From contig NZ_JAGINP010000001.1 of the NCBI RefSeq assembly GCF_017876155.1, forward strand, positions 310,001 through 374,000: a stretch of 64,000 bases of DNA, in the 5' to 3' direction. Below the pieces are notes generated by a model. That model worked only from the letters and a program-made list of their open reading frames with translations, ran no database searches and was not told where the DNA came from. Each line of letters opens with the position of its first letter. The first letter of the stretch is position 1. Made by a program: the position numbers and the translations under genes. Shown here piece by piece: positions 11,380 through 20,599 of the stretch. Source of the DNA: Azospirillum rugosum. Its GTDB lineage: Bacteria > Pseudomonadota > Alphaproteobacteria > Azospirillales > Azospirillaceae.

Positions 11380-12195
11380 CTAGCCCAGAAGGACGTCGGT
11401 GACGAATTTCACGCCCGGATAGGCAAGGGTCAACAGAAGATAGGCGATCAGGACGAGACGCGCCGCCTTCCGGCCGCGCACGCCGGTGCGCGCGTTGGCC
11501 AGCAACAACCCTCCGATGACGACGAAGCTCGCCACCGACAGAAGAGTCTTGTGGTCCGCCCGCAGCAACACGCCCTGCTCGTAGTAGAGCACCGCCATTC
11601 CCGTGGCGAGGCCGGCGCCCAGCACGGCCTCCGACGCGGCGAGCAGGGTCAGTTGCAGCCGCTCGCTCTCCGTCACCGGCGGCAGGAAGCGGGTCAGCGA
11701 GGTCGGCCGTTTCGTCTTCAGCGCGCGCTCTTGCAGGAAGGCGGCGAAGGACGCCACGGCGGCGAGCGTCAAGAGCGCGTAGGTGATGACCGACACGGCG
11801 ATGTGCAGGTCGATCCAAATGCCGGGCGCGCCGCCGCGCAGGAGCGGGGCCGGGGCCTCCTCCGCCAGCGTCGCGAAGGTGCCAACCAGCAGCAGGTAGG
11901 GCAGCAGCAGCGGCGACAGCCGCCACGCCGACCGGGTGACGGCGCTGAGCGCGGTGAACAGCAGCATGCAGGCCGCGATGGTCACCCACAGCGCGGTGGA
12001 CAGGCCCGTGTGCCAGCGGCCGGCCACCTGGGTCAGCGACCACAGCGCCGGGCCGGCGAAGCCGAGCACCAGCGCGCCCCAGAAATAGGCGGAACGCCCC
12101 TCCACCCCCTGCCCGGCGATACGGCGGTACGGGTAGATGGAGGCGGGCAGCAGCGCCATCAGCGCGGTCAGGCTGTAGACGATGTTCTGCGACAT
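11380..12195 (-). CDS. CcsA/YpjD-like inner-membrane protein (cytochrome c assembly family)
   Basis: This is a 271-residue membrane protein with about eight hydrophobic helices. It belongs to the cytochrome c assembly superfamily (CcsA, CcmC, HemX, YpjD). A conserved histidine lies in the IDLHIAVSVITYALL helix and a second in the ADHKTLLS segment, positions used for heme contact in relatives. The tryptophan-rich WWD loop of true CcsA or CcmC is not present, so it is closer to the YpjD/HemX type, whose exact role is unsettled. It is read divergently from ispDF. In many proteobacteria such genes sit by signal-recognition-particle or tRNA-modification genes; here it lies upstream of the ntr operon on the same strand. 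Confidence 0.8.
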   Translation of the reverse strand: MSQNIVYSLTALMALLPASIYPYRRIAGQGVEGRSAYFWGALVLGFAGPALWSLTQVAGRWHTGLSTALWVTIAACMLLFTALSAVTRSAWRLSPLLLPYLLLVGTFATLAEEAPAPLLRGGAPGIWIDLHIAVSVITYALLTLAAVASFAAFLQERALKTKRPTSLTRFLPPVTESERLQLTLLAASEAVLGAGLATGMAVLYYEQGVLLRADHKTLLSVASFVVIGGLLLANARTGVRGRKAARLVLIAYLLLTLAYPGVKFVTDVLLG

Positions 12196-12350
12196 GCGGC
12201 GGCCCTATGCCCTTCCCTCTTCTGGACGATCCAAGCCCGTGCGCCGACCGCGTTGCGGGCCTTGGCGGAACCAGTCTTGGCGGAACCTTGGCGACAGGCT
12301 AGGCTCCGGCGCGCTCGCCACATATATCCCACTTGGACCGGATCCGTCCC

Positions 12351-13505
12351 ATGCCTTCCTGCATCGCGCTCATCGCCGCCGCCGGCAGCGGTCAGCGGTT
12401 CGGCGCCGAGCGCCCCAAACAGTATCTCGACGTCGCCGGCAAGCCGGTCCTGCGCCACACGGTGGAGGCCTTCCTGCGCCATCCCCAGGTGAGCGCGGTG
12501 CGCGTCGTGATCAACCCCGCGTTTCGCGACCTGTACGAGACGGCCGTCGCCGGACTCGGTCTGGCCGAACCGGTCGCCGGAGGCGCTTCGCGGCAGGACT
12601 CGGTGCGCAACGGCCTGGATGCGCTCGCCGAGTCGGCGCCGGACCTCGTCCTGATCCACGACGCGGCCCGGCCGCTGATCGACGACACGACCATCAGCGC
12701 GGTCATCGCCGCGCTCGGCCAGCAGCCGGCCGCCATCGCCGCGGTTCCCGTCGCCGACACGCTGAAGCGCGGGCGGGACGGCGTCGTGGCCGACACGGTG
12801 GACCGCTCCGGCCTGTGGCGCGCCCAGACGCCGCAGGGGTTCCGCTTTCCGGACATCCTGGCCGCCCACCGCGCCGCGGCCGGGCTGGAACTGACCGACG
12901 ACGCGGCGGTCGCCGAGCGCGCGGGGCTGTCTGTCGCCCTGGTGCCCGCCAAGGAGGAGAATTTCAAGGTGACCACCCCCGACGACCTGACCCGTGCCGC
13001 GCGAATCCTGGACGCGGGCCTGTCCGACATCCGCACCGGCACCGGCTTCGACGTGCACCGCTTCACCGACGGCGACCATGTCACGCTGTGCGGCGTGCGC
13101 GTGCCGCACACGCAGACGCTGGAAGGCCATTCGGACGCCGATGTCGGCCTGCACGCGCTGACGGACGCGATCCTCGGCGCGCTCTGTTCCGGCGACATCG
13201 GCAGCCACTTCCCGCCCAGCGACCCGCAGTGGCGCGGCGCCGACAGCGCCCGCTTCCTGAAGCACGCCGCCGACCTCGTGGCGGACCGTGGCGGAAAGAT
13301 CGCCCATGTGGACGTCACCGTGATCTGCGAGCGCCCGAAGGTCGGCCCGCACCGGGAAGCCATGGTCGCCCGGATCGCCGAGATCCTGGGCATGGACCCC
13401 GGCCGCGTCAGCGTGAAGGCCACCACGACCGAACGGCTCGGCTTCACCGGCCGCGGCGAGGGCATCGCCGCGCAGGCGGTGGCGACGGTGCGCCTGCCGG
13501 GGTAA
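12351..13505 (+). CDS. ispDF: Bifunctional IspD/IspF enzyme of the MEP isoprenoid pathway
   Basis: This fused enzyme has two domains. Residues 1 to about 225 are 2-C-methyl-D-erythritol 4-phosphate cytidylyltransferase (IspD), with the nucleotide-binding [17 protein letters not shown] segment. Residues about 226 to 384 are 2-C-methyl-D-erythritol 2,4-cyclodiphosphate synthase (IspF), with the metal ligands in GFDVHRF and the [12 protein letters not shown] block. Such fusions are characteristic of alpha- and epsilonproteobacteria. IspD and IspF catalyse non-consecutive steps, so the fusion skips IspE, which is encoded elsewhere. The ATG at 12351 is chosen over a TTG six codons upstream. cinA follows after 33 nt. 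Confidence 0.96.
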   Translation: MPSCIALIAAAGSGQRFGAERPKQYLDVAGKPVLRHTVEAFLRHPQVSAVRVVINPAFRDLYETAVAGLGLAEPVAGGASRQDSVRNGLDALAESAPDLVLIHDAARPLIDDTTISAVIAALGQQPAAIAAVPVADTLKRGRDGVVADTVDRSGLWRAQTPQGFRFPDILAAHRAAAGLELTDDAAVAERAGLSVALVPAKEENFKVTTPDDLTRAARILDAGLSDIRTGTGFDVHRFTDGDHVTLCGVRVPHTQTLEGHSDADVGLHALTDAILGALCSGDIGSHFPPSDPQWRGADSARFLKHAADLVADRGGKIAHVDVTVICERPKVGPHREAMVARIAEILGMDPGRVSVKATTTERLGFTGRGEGIAAQAVATVRLPG

Positions 13506-13538
13506 GGTGGGGCGTCAAAAGAAGAAAGGAGCCGGCGC

Positions 13539-14042
13539 ATGTTCCCCGACCACATCCGCGAACTCGCCGCCAAGGTGCTGGCCGAATATGAACTGGCCGG
13601 CTACAGCGTGGCGACGGCCGAATCCTGCACCGGCGGCCTGATCGCCGGCGCGCTGACGGACATCCCCGGCTCGTCGAAGGTGGTGGACCGCGGCTTCGTC
13701 ACCTACTCCAACGTCGCCAAGTCGGAGATGCTCGGCGTTCCGCCCAGCCTGATCCACGCCCACGGCGCGGTCAGCCCGGAGGTGGCCGTCGCCATGGCGG
13801 TCGGGGCGCTGGCGAAGTCGAAGGCGGACGTGGCGGTGGCGGTCACCGGAGTGGCCGGCCCCGGCGGCGGCACGCCGGAGAAGCCCGTCGGGCGCGTCTA
13901 CATCGCCACGGCGGTGCGGCGGGGTGCCGCCAAGCACAAGGAATACAACTTCCCCGGCGACCGCGAGGAGGTCCGCCTCGCGACCGTACAGGCCGCCCTG
14001 GAGCGTCTGAAGACAGCCCGGCCGGACAGCAGCATTCGGTGA
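13539..14042 (+). CDS. pncC: CinA C-terminal-type nicotinamide-nucleotide amidase (PncC)
   Basis: This 167-residue stand-alone CinA C-terminal domain deamidates nicotinamide mononucleotide to recycle the pyridine ring. Diagnostic blocks are TAESCTGGLIAGALTD and TGVAGPGGGTPEKPVG. The N-terminal molybdopterin-binding-like domain of full CinA is absent, as is usual in alphaproteobacteria. A clear ribosome site (AGAAAGGAG) precedes the ATG. It is likely co-transcribed with ispDF, an order (ispDF-cinA then COQ10-type protein and lipA) widely conserved in this class. Confidence 0.9.
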   Translation: MFPDHIRELAAKVLAEYELAGYSVATAESCTGGLIAGALTDIPGSSKVVDRGFVTYSNVAKSEMLGVPPSLIHAHGAVSPEVAVAMAVGALAKSKADVAVAVTGVAGPGGGTPEKPVGRVYIATAVRRGAAKHKEYNFPGDREEVRLATVQAALERLKTARPDSSIR

Positions 14043-14053
14043 TGGTCTCTATT

Positions 14054-14181
14054 CCCTCTCCCCCCTGGGGAGAGGGTTAGGGTGAGGGGGCGCCCGCTGG
14101 GCGTCAAAGCACTGCAATGAGGCGGCGTTTCCGGCCTTCGGCCGCCCCCTCATCCTAACCTTCTCCCCGGAGGGGAGAAGG
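14054..14181. repeat. REP-like inverted repeat between convergent genes
   Basis: An imperfect outer inverted repeat joins CCCTCTCCCCCCTGGGGAGA with its counterpart CTTCTCCCCGGAGGGGAGAA. Each half is itself a small hairpin, and the inner flanks TTAGGGTGAGGGGG and CCCCCTCATCCTAA are complementary. This CCCTCTCC/TTAGGGTGAG family is a well-known intergenic repeat in many GC-rich proteobacteria. It fills nearly all of the gap between the convergent pncC and COQ10-type genes and may also end transcription from both sides. Confidence 0.7.
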
Positions 14182-14197
14182 AATTGGGTGCAGGCGT

Positions 14198-14665
14198 TCA
14201 GGCCGTGCGCGCTGCGGCGGGCCGCACGGCGCCGTTGCCGTAGAGTTGGTCGGCGCGGGTTTCGAAGGCCTGGACCATGCGGCGCACGGCCTCGTTGAAC
14301 AGCACGCCCATGATCTTCTGCAGCATCTTCGAGCGGAACTCGAAGTCCACGTAGAAATCCACGCAGACGCCGCGCTCGTGCGGGGTGAAAATCCAGTGAT
14401 TGTTCAGGTACTGGAATGGCCCCTCGGTGTACTGCACGTCGATGCGCCGGCCCGGCTCGTCCAGCTCGACGCGGGAGGTGAAGCGCTCCCGCACCATCTT
14501 GAAGCCGATGACCAGGTCGGCGAACATCACGTTGCCTTCGCGGCGGCGGATGCGGGCGGCCAGGCACCAGGGCAGGAATTCCGGGTACCTCTCCACGTCG
14601 GCGACCAGCCGGTACATCTGTTCCGGCGTGTAGGGAAGGACCTTCTTTTCCGCGTGCGTCGGCAT
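14198..14665 (-). CDS. COQ10/RatA-family START-domain protein
   Basis: This 155-residue polyketide-cyclase/START fold protein is related to yeast Coq10, which binds ubiquinone, and to E. coli RatA, named for an effect on 70S ribosome assembly. The YTPEQMYRLVADVERYPEFLPWC segment is the family signature; it is followed by alternating beta strands and a long C-terminal helix. In alphaproteobacteria this gene typically follows lipA, as here, with 42 nt between them. A role in quinone handling is more likely than toxicity, but that is inference. Confidence 0.86.
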   Translation of the reverse strand: MPTHAEKKVLPYTPEQMYRLVADVERYPEFLPWCLAARIRRREGNVMFADLVIGFKMVRERFTSRVELDEPGRRIDVQYTEGPFQYLNNHWIFTPHERGVCVDFYVDFEFRSKMLQKIMGVLFNEAVRRMVQAFETRADQLYGNGAVRPAAARTA

Positions 14666-14707
14666 ACCCGCTCCGTTCGTCTCCAGCAGCCCGTCAGCCC
14701 GCGCCCC

Positions 14708-15664
14708 TCAACCGGCGGCCACCGCGAGCTTGCGGAGGCGGGCTTCGCGCAGCTTCTCGAAATCCGCGCCCGCGTGGTAGGACGAGCGGGTCAGCGGCGT
14801 CGAGGCCACCATCAGGAAACCCTTGCCGCGGCCAAGTGTTGCGTAGCTCTCGAATTCTTCGGGAGTCACGAACCGGTCCACCGCCGCGTGCTTGGGCGTT
14901 GGCTGGAGGTACTGTCCGATCGTCATAAAGTCAACGTCGGCGGCGCGCAGGTCGTCCATGACCTGGCCGACTTCCTCCTTCATCTCGCCCAAGCCCACCA
15001 TGATGCCGGACTTGGTGAAGATCGTCGGATCCAGCTCCTTCACCCGCGACAGCAGCTGTAGCGAGGTGAAGTAGCGCGCACCCGGACGGATCGTCGGGTA
15101 GAGGCGCGGCGCCGTTTCCAGATTGTGGTTGAAGACGTCGGGCTTGGCCTCGACCACCACCTCCAGCGCGCCCTTCTTCTTCTGGAAGTCGGGGGTGAGG
15201 ATCTCGATGGTCGTGCCGGGGGACGCCGCGCGGATGGCGCGGATGGTGCGCGCGAAATGCTCCGCGCCGCCGTCCGCGAGGTCGTCGCGGTCGACGGACG
15301 TCACCACGACATGGCTGAGCTTCAGCTGGGCGACGGCCTCGCCGACGTTGTCGGGCTCATGCGGGTCCAGCTGGTCCGGCCGGCCGGTCTCGACGTTGCA
15401 GAAGGCGCAGCCGCGCGTGCAGATCGAGCCCAGGATCATGAAGGTGGCGTGCTTGTGCTTCCAGCACTCCCCGATGTTCGGGCAGGCCGCCTCCTCGCAC
15501 ACGGTGTTCAGCTTGAGCCCGCGCATGAGCTGGCGGGTCTCGTTGTACTCCTGGCTGGTCGGCGCTTTCACCCGGATCCAGCCCGGCTTGCGCTGAATGG
15601 GGTTGTCCGGCTTGTGGGCCTTTTCGGGATGGCGAAGCTTTTCGGACTGATCGACCAGGGTCAT
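14708..15664 (-). CDS. lipA: Lipoyl synthase
   Basis: This radical-SAM enzyme inserts two sulfurs into octanoyl groups on lipoyl domains. In its 318 residues the auxiliary-cluster cysteines lie in [12 protein letters not shown] and the SAM-cluster cysteines in CTRGCAFC. A conserved C-terminal serine lies in the LTRSSYHA segment that ligates the auxiliary cluster. The product serves the lipoyl domains of PdhB and PdhC encoded next door. The ATG at 15662-15664 ([13 protein letters not shown]) is preferred over one six codons upstream. It has its own promoter at 15758-15786. Confidence 0.97.
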   Translation of the reverse strand: MTLVDQSEKLRHPEKAHKPDNPIQRKPGWIRVKAPTSQEYNETRQLMRGLKLNTVCEEAACPNIGECWKHKHATFMILGSICTRGCAFCNVETGRPDQLDPHEPDNVGEAVAQLKLSHVVVTSVDRDDLADGGAEHFARTIRAIRAASPGTTIEILTPDFQKKKGALEVVVEAKPDVFNHNLETAPRLYPTIRPGARYFTSLQLLSRVKELDPTIFTKSGIMVGLGEMKEEVGQVMDDLRAADVDFMTIGQYLQPTPKHAAVDRFVTPEEFESYATLGRGKGFLMVASTPLTRSSYHAGADFEKLREARLRKLAVAAG

Positions 15665-15969
15665 GATGTCAATAGCTCCCAACGGGCTGCCCGCGGGCAG
15701 CGCCGATGCTGAACGGGGACACGCTCACGCGCGCCATTCCGGCGGAAACAGGTCCGCCGGATAGGCCGGAATGACCAACCGGTCAAGTCTGTTTAGCAGT
15801 CCGGACACGGATCGCCTAGACGACGATGGTCTAAGCGACGCTTGGACCGCACCGGCAATAGCGCCTGCCCGCAGGGATACCGTCGTCGGTCTCCGACCGG
15901 CTGGGCCATCCCCGTCGTGCACGGCGCTCTTGCGGATTATCCTCCGACCGAGGTCATTCGGCATGCCGA
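15665..15969. other. 305-nt intergenic leader between lpdA and lipA
   Basis: No credible gene is seen. An 79-codon frame on the minus strand has no family resemblance and no ribosome site. The region holds the lipA promoter and, in the lipA untranslated leader, a perfect 16-bp palindrome GCTGCCCGCGGGCAGC at 15686-15701. The palindrome could form a short hairpin about 20 nt before the lipA start and might modulate its translation. Confidence 0.5.
15758..15786 (-). promoter_or_regulatory. Sigma-70-type promoter for lipA
   Basis: On the minus strand TTGACC (15786-15781) and TATCCG (15763-15758) are separated by 17 nt. The upstream box matches five of six consensus bases; the downstream box is weaker. 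It would give a leader of about 85 nt before the lipA start. Confidence 0.5.
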
Positions 15970-17358
15970 TTAGAAGTGGATCGCCCGGCCATAGGCATCA
16001 AGGACGGACTCGTGCATCATCTCGGACAGGGTCGGGTGCGGGAACACCGTCTCCATCAATTCCTTCTCGGTGGTCTCCATGGTCTTGGCGACCGTGTAGC
16101 CCTGGATCAGCTCCGTCACCTCGGCGCCGACCATGTGGGCGCCCAGAAGCTCGCCGGTCTTGGCGTCGAACACGGTCTTGACCATGCCGTCGGCCTCGCC
16201 CAGCGCGATGGCCTTGCCGTTGCCGATGAAGGGGAAGCGGCCGACGCGGACGTCGTAGCCGGCCTCCTTGGCCTTCTTCTCCGTCAGGCCGACCGACGCG
16301 ATCTGCGGGTGCGAGTAGGTGCAGCCCGGGATGTTGCGGACGTCCAGCGGGTGCGGGTGCTTGCCGGCGATGTGCTCGGCGGCGATTACGCCCTCGTGGC
16401 TGGCCTTGTGGGCGAGCCAGGGCGCGCCCGTGACGTCGCCGATGGCGTAGACGCCCGGCTCCTCCGTCTGGCACCACTGGTTGGTCTTGATGTGGCCGCG
16501 GTCGGTCTGGACCTTGGTGTTCTCCAGGCCCAGGTTTTCCGTGTTCGGCGCGATGCCGACGGCCAGGATGACGCGGTCGACGGTGATGTCCTCGGTCTTG
16601 CCGTTGGCCTCGACCGCCACCGTGACGTTGTCGGCACCCTTGCGCAGGTTGCCGGCCTTGGCCGCGGTGATGATGCCCATGCCCTGCTTTTCGAACTGCT
16701 TGCGGGCGAAGGTCGAGATCTCCTCGTCCTCGACCGGCAGGATGCGGTCCATCACCTCGACCACCGTCACCTTGGCGCCCAACTCGTTGTAGAAGCTGGC
16801 GAACTCGATGCCGATGGCGCCGGAGCCGATGACCAGCAGCGACTTCGGCGTGGTGTTCGGGGTCATGGCCTTGCGGTAGGTCCAGACCAGCTTGCCGTCA
16901 TCCTCCAGCCCCGGCAGGGTGCGGGCGCGGGCGCCGGTGGCGATGATGATGTTCTTGGCGCCGAAGGTGCCGACCGCGGCGCCGTTCTTGGTGACGGCCA
17001 CCTGCCCCTTGCCGAGCAGCTTGGCGTCGCCCTCGATGACGGCGACCTTGTTCTTCTTCAGCAGGTGCTTGACGCCGCCGTTCAGCTGGCCGGCGACCTT
17101 GCGGGAGCGCTGGACGACCTTGTCCAGGTCGAAGGACGGGTTCTGGATGACCAGGCCGTATTCGGCCGCGTGCTTGGCGTTGCGCAGCACCTCGGCGGAG
17201 CGCAGCAGCGCCTTGGTCGGGATGCAGCCCCAGTTCAGGCAGATGCCGCCCAGGTTCTCGCGCTCGACGACCGCGGTGCTGAGGCCGAGCTGCGCGGCGC
17301 GGATCGCCGCCACATAGCCGCCGGGACCGCCGCCGATGACGAGGACGTCGTAGTTCAT
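15970..17358 (-). CDS. lpdA: Dihydrolipoyl dehydrogenase (E3)
   Basis: This flavoprotein disulfide reductase reoxidises the lipoyl arm of pyruvate dehydrogenase and passes electrons to NAD. In its 462 residues the FAD-binding GGGPGGYVAAIRAAQ is followed by the redox-active pair GGICLNWGCIPTK, an NAD-binding GSGAIGIEFASF motif, and the C-terminal HPTLSEMMHE catalytic His-Glu segment. The ATG at 17356-17358 (MNYDVLVIGGGPGG) is preferred; a TTG three codons earlier is possible. It is the last gene of the pdhA-pdhB-pdhC cluster, so this copy most likely serves pyruvate dehydrogenase. Confidence 0.96.
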   Translation of the reverse strand: MNYDVLVIGGGPGGYVAAIRAAQLGLSTAVVERENLGGICLNWGCIPTKALLRSAEVLRNAKHAAEYGLVIQNPSFDLDKVVQRSRKVAGQLNGGVKHLLKKNKVAVIEGDAKLLGKGQVAVTKNGAAVGTFGAKNIIIATGARARTLPGLEDDGKLVWTYRKAMTPNTTPKSLLVIGSGAIGIEFASFYNELGAKVTVVEVMDRILPVEDEEISTFARKQFEKQGMGIITAAKAGNLRKGADNVTVAVEANGKTEDITVDRVILAVGIAPNTENLGLENTKVQTDRGHIKTNQWCQTEEPGVYAIGDVTGAPWLAHKASHEGVIAAEHIAGKHPHPLDVRNIPGCTYSHPQIASVGLTEKKAKEAGYDVRVGRFPFIGNGKAIALGEADGMVKTVFDAKTGELLGAHMVGAEVTELIQGYTVAKTMETTEKELMETVFPHPTLSEMMHESVLDAYGRAIHF

Positions 17359-17386
17359 GTCGGCCAAGGGTTGTTCCTCCCTAAGA

Positions 17387-17698
17387 TCAAGGCGTGCCCG
17401 CGCCGTCCTTGTCGGCGGCGGATGCGGCGAAGAACGCGTCTTCGACCCGGCAGGCCTCGTCGATGATCGTGTCAAAGAGCTTCCGCATGAAGTCCGGGTC
17501 GAGCCCCTGGGCTTTGCCCAGCGCCGCCGCCCGCTCCTTCACCGCTTCAACGCGGTCGGGCAAGACGGCGGGCAGCCCCTCCCTCTGCTTGATGACGGCG
17601 ACCCGCCGGACGACGCCGAAGCGTTTCCCGAGAAGGTCGATGATCTCCGCATCGAGTGCGTCGATCTCCGCGCGCAGGGGGGAGAGGCTGGCGCTCAT
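17387..17698 (-). CDS. AroQ/PchB-type chorismate mutase-like protein
   Basis: This is a 103-residue all-helical protein of the AroQ chorismate mutase family. It keeps the N-terminal arginine (PLRAEIDALDAEI), the helix-1 arginine (LLGKRFGVV) and the lysine (VAVIKQREG) that bind substrate. The stretch LPDRVEAVKERA...GLDPDFMRKLF resembles the isochorismate-pyruvate lyase PchB as much as chorismate mutase. It lies between pdhC (15 nt) and lpdA (28 nt) on the same strand, so it is almost certainly co-transcribed with pyruvate dehydrogenase. Which reaction it catalyses cannot be decided by eye. Confidence 0.82.
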   Translation of the reverse strand: MSASLSPLRAEIDALDAEIIDLLGKRFGVVRRVAVIKQREGLPAVLPDRVEAVKERAAALGKAQGLDPDFMRKLFDTIIDEACRVEDAFFAASAADKDGAGTP

Positions 17699-17713
17699 CG
17701 GTCCGGTCCTTCG

Positions 17714-19099
17714 TTACAGGAGCATGGCGAGCGGGTCCTCGATCAGCTTCTTGAAGGCCGCCAGGAACTCCGCGCCCTGGGCGCCGTCGGCCACGCGGTG
17801 GTCGACGGTGACCGAAACGGTCATCACCGTGGCGATGGCCAGGGCGCCGTTCTTCACGACCGGCCGCTGCTCGCCCGCCCCGACGGCCATGATGCAGGCC
17901 TGCGGCGGGTTGATGATGGCCGCGAACTCCCGGATGCCGTACATGCCGAGGTTCGAGATCGAGAAGGTGCCGCCCTGGAACTCCTCCGGCTTCAGCTTGC
18001 CGTCGCGGGCGCGCTCGGCCAGGCCCTTCATCTCGTTGGAGATTTCGGCCAGGCCCTTGGTCTCCGCCTTCTTGACGATCGGCGTGATCAGGCCGGTCGG
18101 CGTGGCCACGGCGACGGAGATGTCGACGTGGTCGTAGCGCAGGATGGCCTCTTCCGACCAGGCGGCGTTGATGTTCGGGAACTTCTTCAGCGTCAGCGCG
18201 GCGGCGCGGATGATGAAGTCGTTGACCGACAGCTTGTAATCCTTGGAGCGGGCGTTCAGGTCGGCGCGGACCTTCAGCAGCGCGTCCAGCTCGCAGTCGA
18301 TGGCCAGGAAGTAATCCGGCACCGTCTGCTGGACCTCGGTCAGACGACGGGAGATCGTCTTGCGCATGCTGCTGTTCGGCTGGGCCTTGTAGGCCATGCC
18401 GAGCTTGTCCGACAGGTCCTTGGCGTCGATGCCCGCGGCCTTGACGGCCGGGGCGGGAGCCGCAGCCGCAGCCGGAGCGGCGGCCGGGGCCTTCGCCTCG
18501 GCCGGAGCCTGCGGAGCGGCGGCCTTGGCGCCGCCGCCGGCCTTGGCGGCCTCGACGTCGGCCTTGACGATGCGGCCGTTCGGGCCACTGCCCTTGACGG
18601 CCTTCAGGTCGAGCCCGGCCTGCTCGGCGAGACGGCGGGCCAGCGGGCTGGCGAACACGCGGTCACCGCCGTGGCTGGCAGCCACCTGGGCGGCCGGCTG
18701 GGCCGGGGCCGGAGTGGACGCCGCGGCCGGGGCCGGCGTCTTCGGCGCGACGGCCTGGTCGGCCGGCGGGGCGCCCGCACCCTGGCTGCCATAGCCGCCG
18801 GTGCCGGCCGTGCCGGTGGCCGGGGCGGGAGCCTTGTCCAGCGCGCTGTCGTCCTCACCCTCTTCCAGCAGCACGGCGATCGGGGTGTTCACCGCGACGC
18901 CCTGCGTGCCGGCCTGGACGAGGATCTTGCCGATGCGGCCTTCGTCGACCGCCTCGACTTCCATGGTGGCCTTGTCGGTTTCGATCTCGGCGAGCACGTC
19001 GCCGGACTTCACCGAGTCACCCTCCTTCTTCAGCCACTTCGCGAGGTTGCCCTCGGTCATGGTGGGCGAGAGGGCGGGCATCAGAATCTGGATGGTCAT
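17714..19099 (-). CDS. pdhC: Pyruvate dehydrogenase E2, dihydrolipoamide acetyltransferase
   Basis: This is the core subunit of the pyruvate dehydrogenase complex, 461 residues. One lipoyl domain (residues 1-78) carries the modified lysine in [13 protein letters not shown]. An Ala/Pro-rich linker leads to a peripheral subunit-binding domain ([16 protein letters not shown]...GSGPNGRI) near the middle. A second Ala/Pro linker precedes the catalytic acetyltransferase domain, ending in the active-site [13 protein letters not shown]. The start [17 protein letters not shown] is clear. It follows pdhB after 13 nt. Confidence 0.96.
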   Translation of the reverse strand: MTIQILMPALSPTMTEGNLAKWLKKEGDSVKSGDVLAEIETDKATMEVEAVDEGRIGKILVQAGTQGVAVNTPIAVLLEEGEDDSALDKAPAPATGTAGTGGYGSQGAGAPPADQAVAPKTPAPAAASTPAPAQPAAQVAASHGGDRVFASPLARRLAEQAGLDLKAVKGSGPNGRIVKADVEAAKAGGGAKAAAPQAPAEAKAPAAAPAAAAAPAPAVKAAGIDAKDLSDKLGMAYKAQPNSSMRKTISRRLTEVQQTVPDYFLAIDCELDALLKVRADLNARSKDYKLSVNDFIIRAAALTLKKFPNINAAWSEEAILRYDHVDISVAVATPTGLITPIVKKAETKGLAEISNEMKGLAERARDGKLKPEEFQGGTFSISNLGMYGIREFAAIINPPQACIMAVGAGEQRPVVKNGALAIATVMTVSVTVDHRVADGAQGAEFLAAFKKLIEDPLAMLL

Positions 19100-19112
19100 G
19101 GGCTCGCCCTCC

Positions 19113-20510
19113 TTACTTGCGGTAGCAGGCTTTCTTCGCCGCTTCCGCGATGCGGTCCGGCGAAGGAAGGACGAGCTTTTCCAGGTTGGCAGCATACGGC
19201 ATCGGCACGTCGAGGCCGGTCACGCGGATCACCGGAGCGTCCAGATAGTCGAAGGCGTGCTCCATCATCAGGGCCGACAGCTCGGCGCCGATGCCGCAGG
19301 TCGGCCAAGCCTCCTCAACGGTGACGAGGCGGTTGGTCTTCTTGACGGAGTTGACGATGGTTTCGGTGTCCAGCGGACGGATCGTGCGCAGGTCGATGAC
19401 CTCGGCGCTGATGCCCTCCTTCTCCAGCAGCTCGGCGGCGGCGAGCGCGTAGCTGACCATCAGCGAGTGGGCGGTGATGGTCACGTCCGTGCCGGTGCGG
19501 CGGATCTTGGCGCGGCCGATGGGAACGATGAAGTCCTCGCTCTCCGGGACCTCGAAGGTCTGGCCGTAGAGGATCTCGTTCTCAAGGAAGATGACCGGGT
19601 TCGGATCGCGGATGGCCGACTTCAGCAGGCCCTTGAAGTCCGACGCCGAGTAGGGGGCGACCACCTTCAGGCCGGGGACGCTGGCGTACCAGGGCGTGAA
19701 GTCCTGGCTGTGCTGCGCGGCGACGCGGGCGGCCGCACCGTTCGGGCCGCGGAACACGATCGGGCAGCCCATCTGGCCGCCGGACATGTACAGCGTCTTG
19801 GCCGCGGAGTTCACGATGTGGTCGATCGCCTGCATGGCGAAGTTGAACGTCATGAACTCGACGATCGGGCGCAGGCCCTTGAAGGCCGCGCCGACGCCCA
19901 GGCCGGCGAAGCCGTACTCGGTGATCGGCGTGTCGATGACGCGGTCGGCGCCGAACTCCTGCAGCAGGCCCTGCGACACCTTGTAGGCGCCCTGGTACTG
20001 CGCGACTTCCTCGCCCATCAGGAAGACGGTCGGGTCGCGGCGCATTTCCTCGGCCATGGCGTCGCGCAGCGCTTCGCGGACGGTCTTCTTGACCGTCTTG
20101 TCGAAGAACTTGTCCTCGTCGGACGCGGGCGGCGCGGCGGCCGGGCCCTTTTCCGGGCCGGTCGGCAGGGTGGCGTCGGGGCGCGCGCCGGTGTCCTTGA
20201 CCACCGGCTCCGCGGTGACCTTGGGCGCCGGCACCGGGGCGGCCGATACGGCGTCCACGGCGCTCTCGCCTTCACCGACGATGACGGCGATCGGGGTGTT
20301 CACGGCGACGTTCTCGGTGCCCTCGGCCACCAGGATCTTGCCGATGCGCCCTTCGTCGACCGCCTCGACCTCCATGGTCGCCTTGTCGGTCTCGATCTCG
20401 GCGAGCACGTCGCCGGACTTGACCTCGTCACCTTCCTTTTTGACCCATTTCGCCAGCTTGCCCTCGGTCATGGTGGGCGACAGCGCCGGCATCAGCACTT
20501 CGATCGGCAT
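19113..20510 (-). CDS. pdhB: Pyruvate dehydrogenase E1 beta subunit with N-terminal lipoyl domain
   Basis: The 465-residue protein fuses a lipoyl domain (residues 1-78, lysine in [17 protein letters not shown]) through an Ala/Pro linker to a complete E1 beta subunit beginning around residue 140. It contains the thiamine-diphosphate-side [17 protein letters not shown] segment and the C-terminal [11 protein letters not shown] swivel domain. E1 beta fused to a lipoyl domain is a typical alphaproteobacterial trait. The first 78 residues are nearly identical to the lipoyl domain of PdhC, which suggests duplication of one domain within the operon. Confidence 0.96.
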   Translation of the reverse strand: MPIEVLMPALSPTMTEGKLAKWVKKEGDEVKSGDVLAEIETDKATMEVEAVDEGRIGKILVAEGTENVAVNTPIAVIVGEGESAVDAVSAAPVPAPKVTAEPVVKDTGARPDATLPTGPEKGPAAAPPASDEDKFFDKTVKKTVREALRDAMAEEMRRDPTVFLMGEEVAQYQGAYKVSQGLLQEFGADRVIDTPITEYGFAGLGVGAAFKGLRPIVEFMTFNFAMQAIDHIVNSAAKTLYMSGGQMGCPIVFRGPNGAAARVAAQHSQDFTPWYASVPGLKVVAPYSASDFKGLLKSAIRDPNPVIFLENEILYGQTFEVPESEDFIVPIGRAKIRRTGTDVTITAHSLMVSYALAAAELLEKEGISAEVIDLRTIRPLDTETIVNSVKKTNRLVTVEEAWPTCGIGAELSALMMEHAFDYLDAPVIRVTGLDVPMPYAANLEKLVLPSPDRIAEAAKKACYRK

Positions 20511-20599
20511 TCCTCAACCTCCGGCGGCGCGGGACATCCAGGGTTCATGCCCCGGCCCTCGGCACCGCTCGCTTATGCGTTGATGTCAGGCTTCGACCC

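Noticed and set aside
15725..15964. 79-codon minus-strand frame between lpdA and lipA
   Set aside because: It has no ribosome site and no family resemblance, and it overlaps the lipA promoter.
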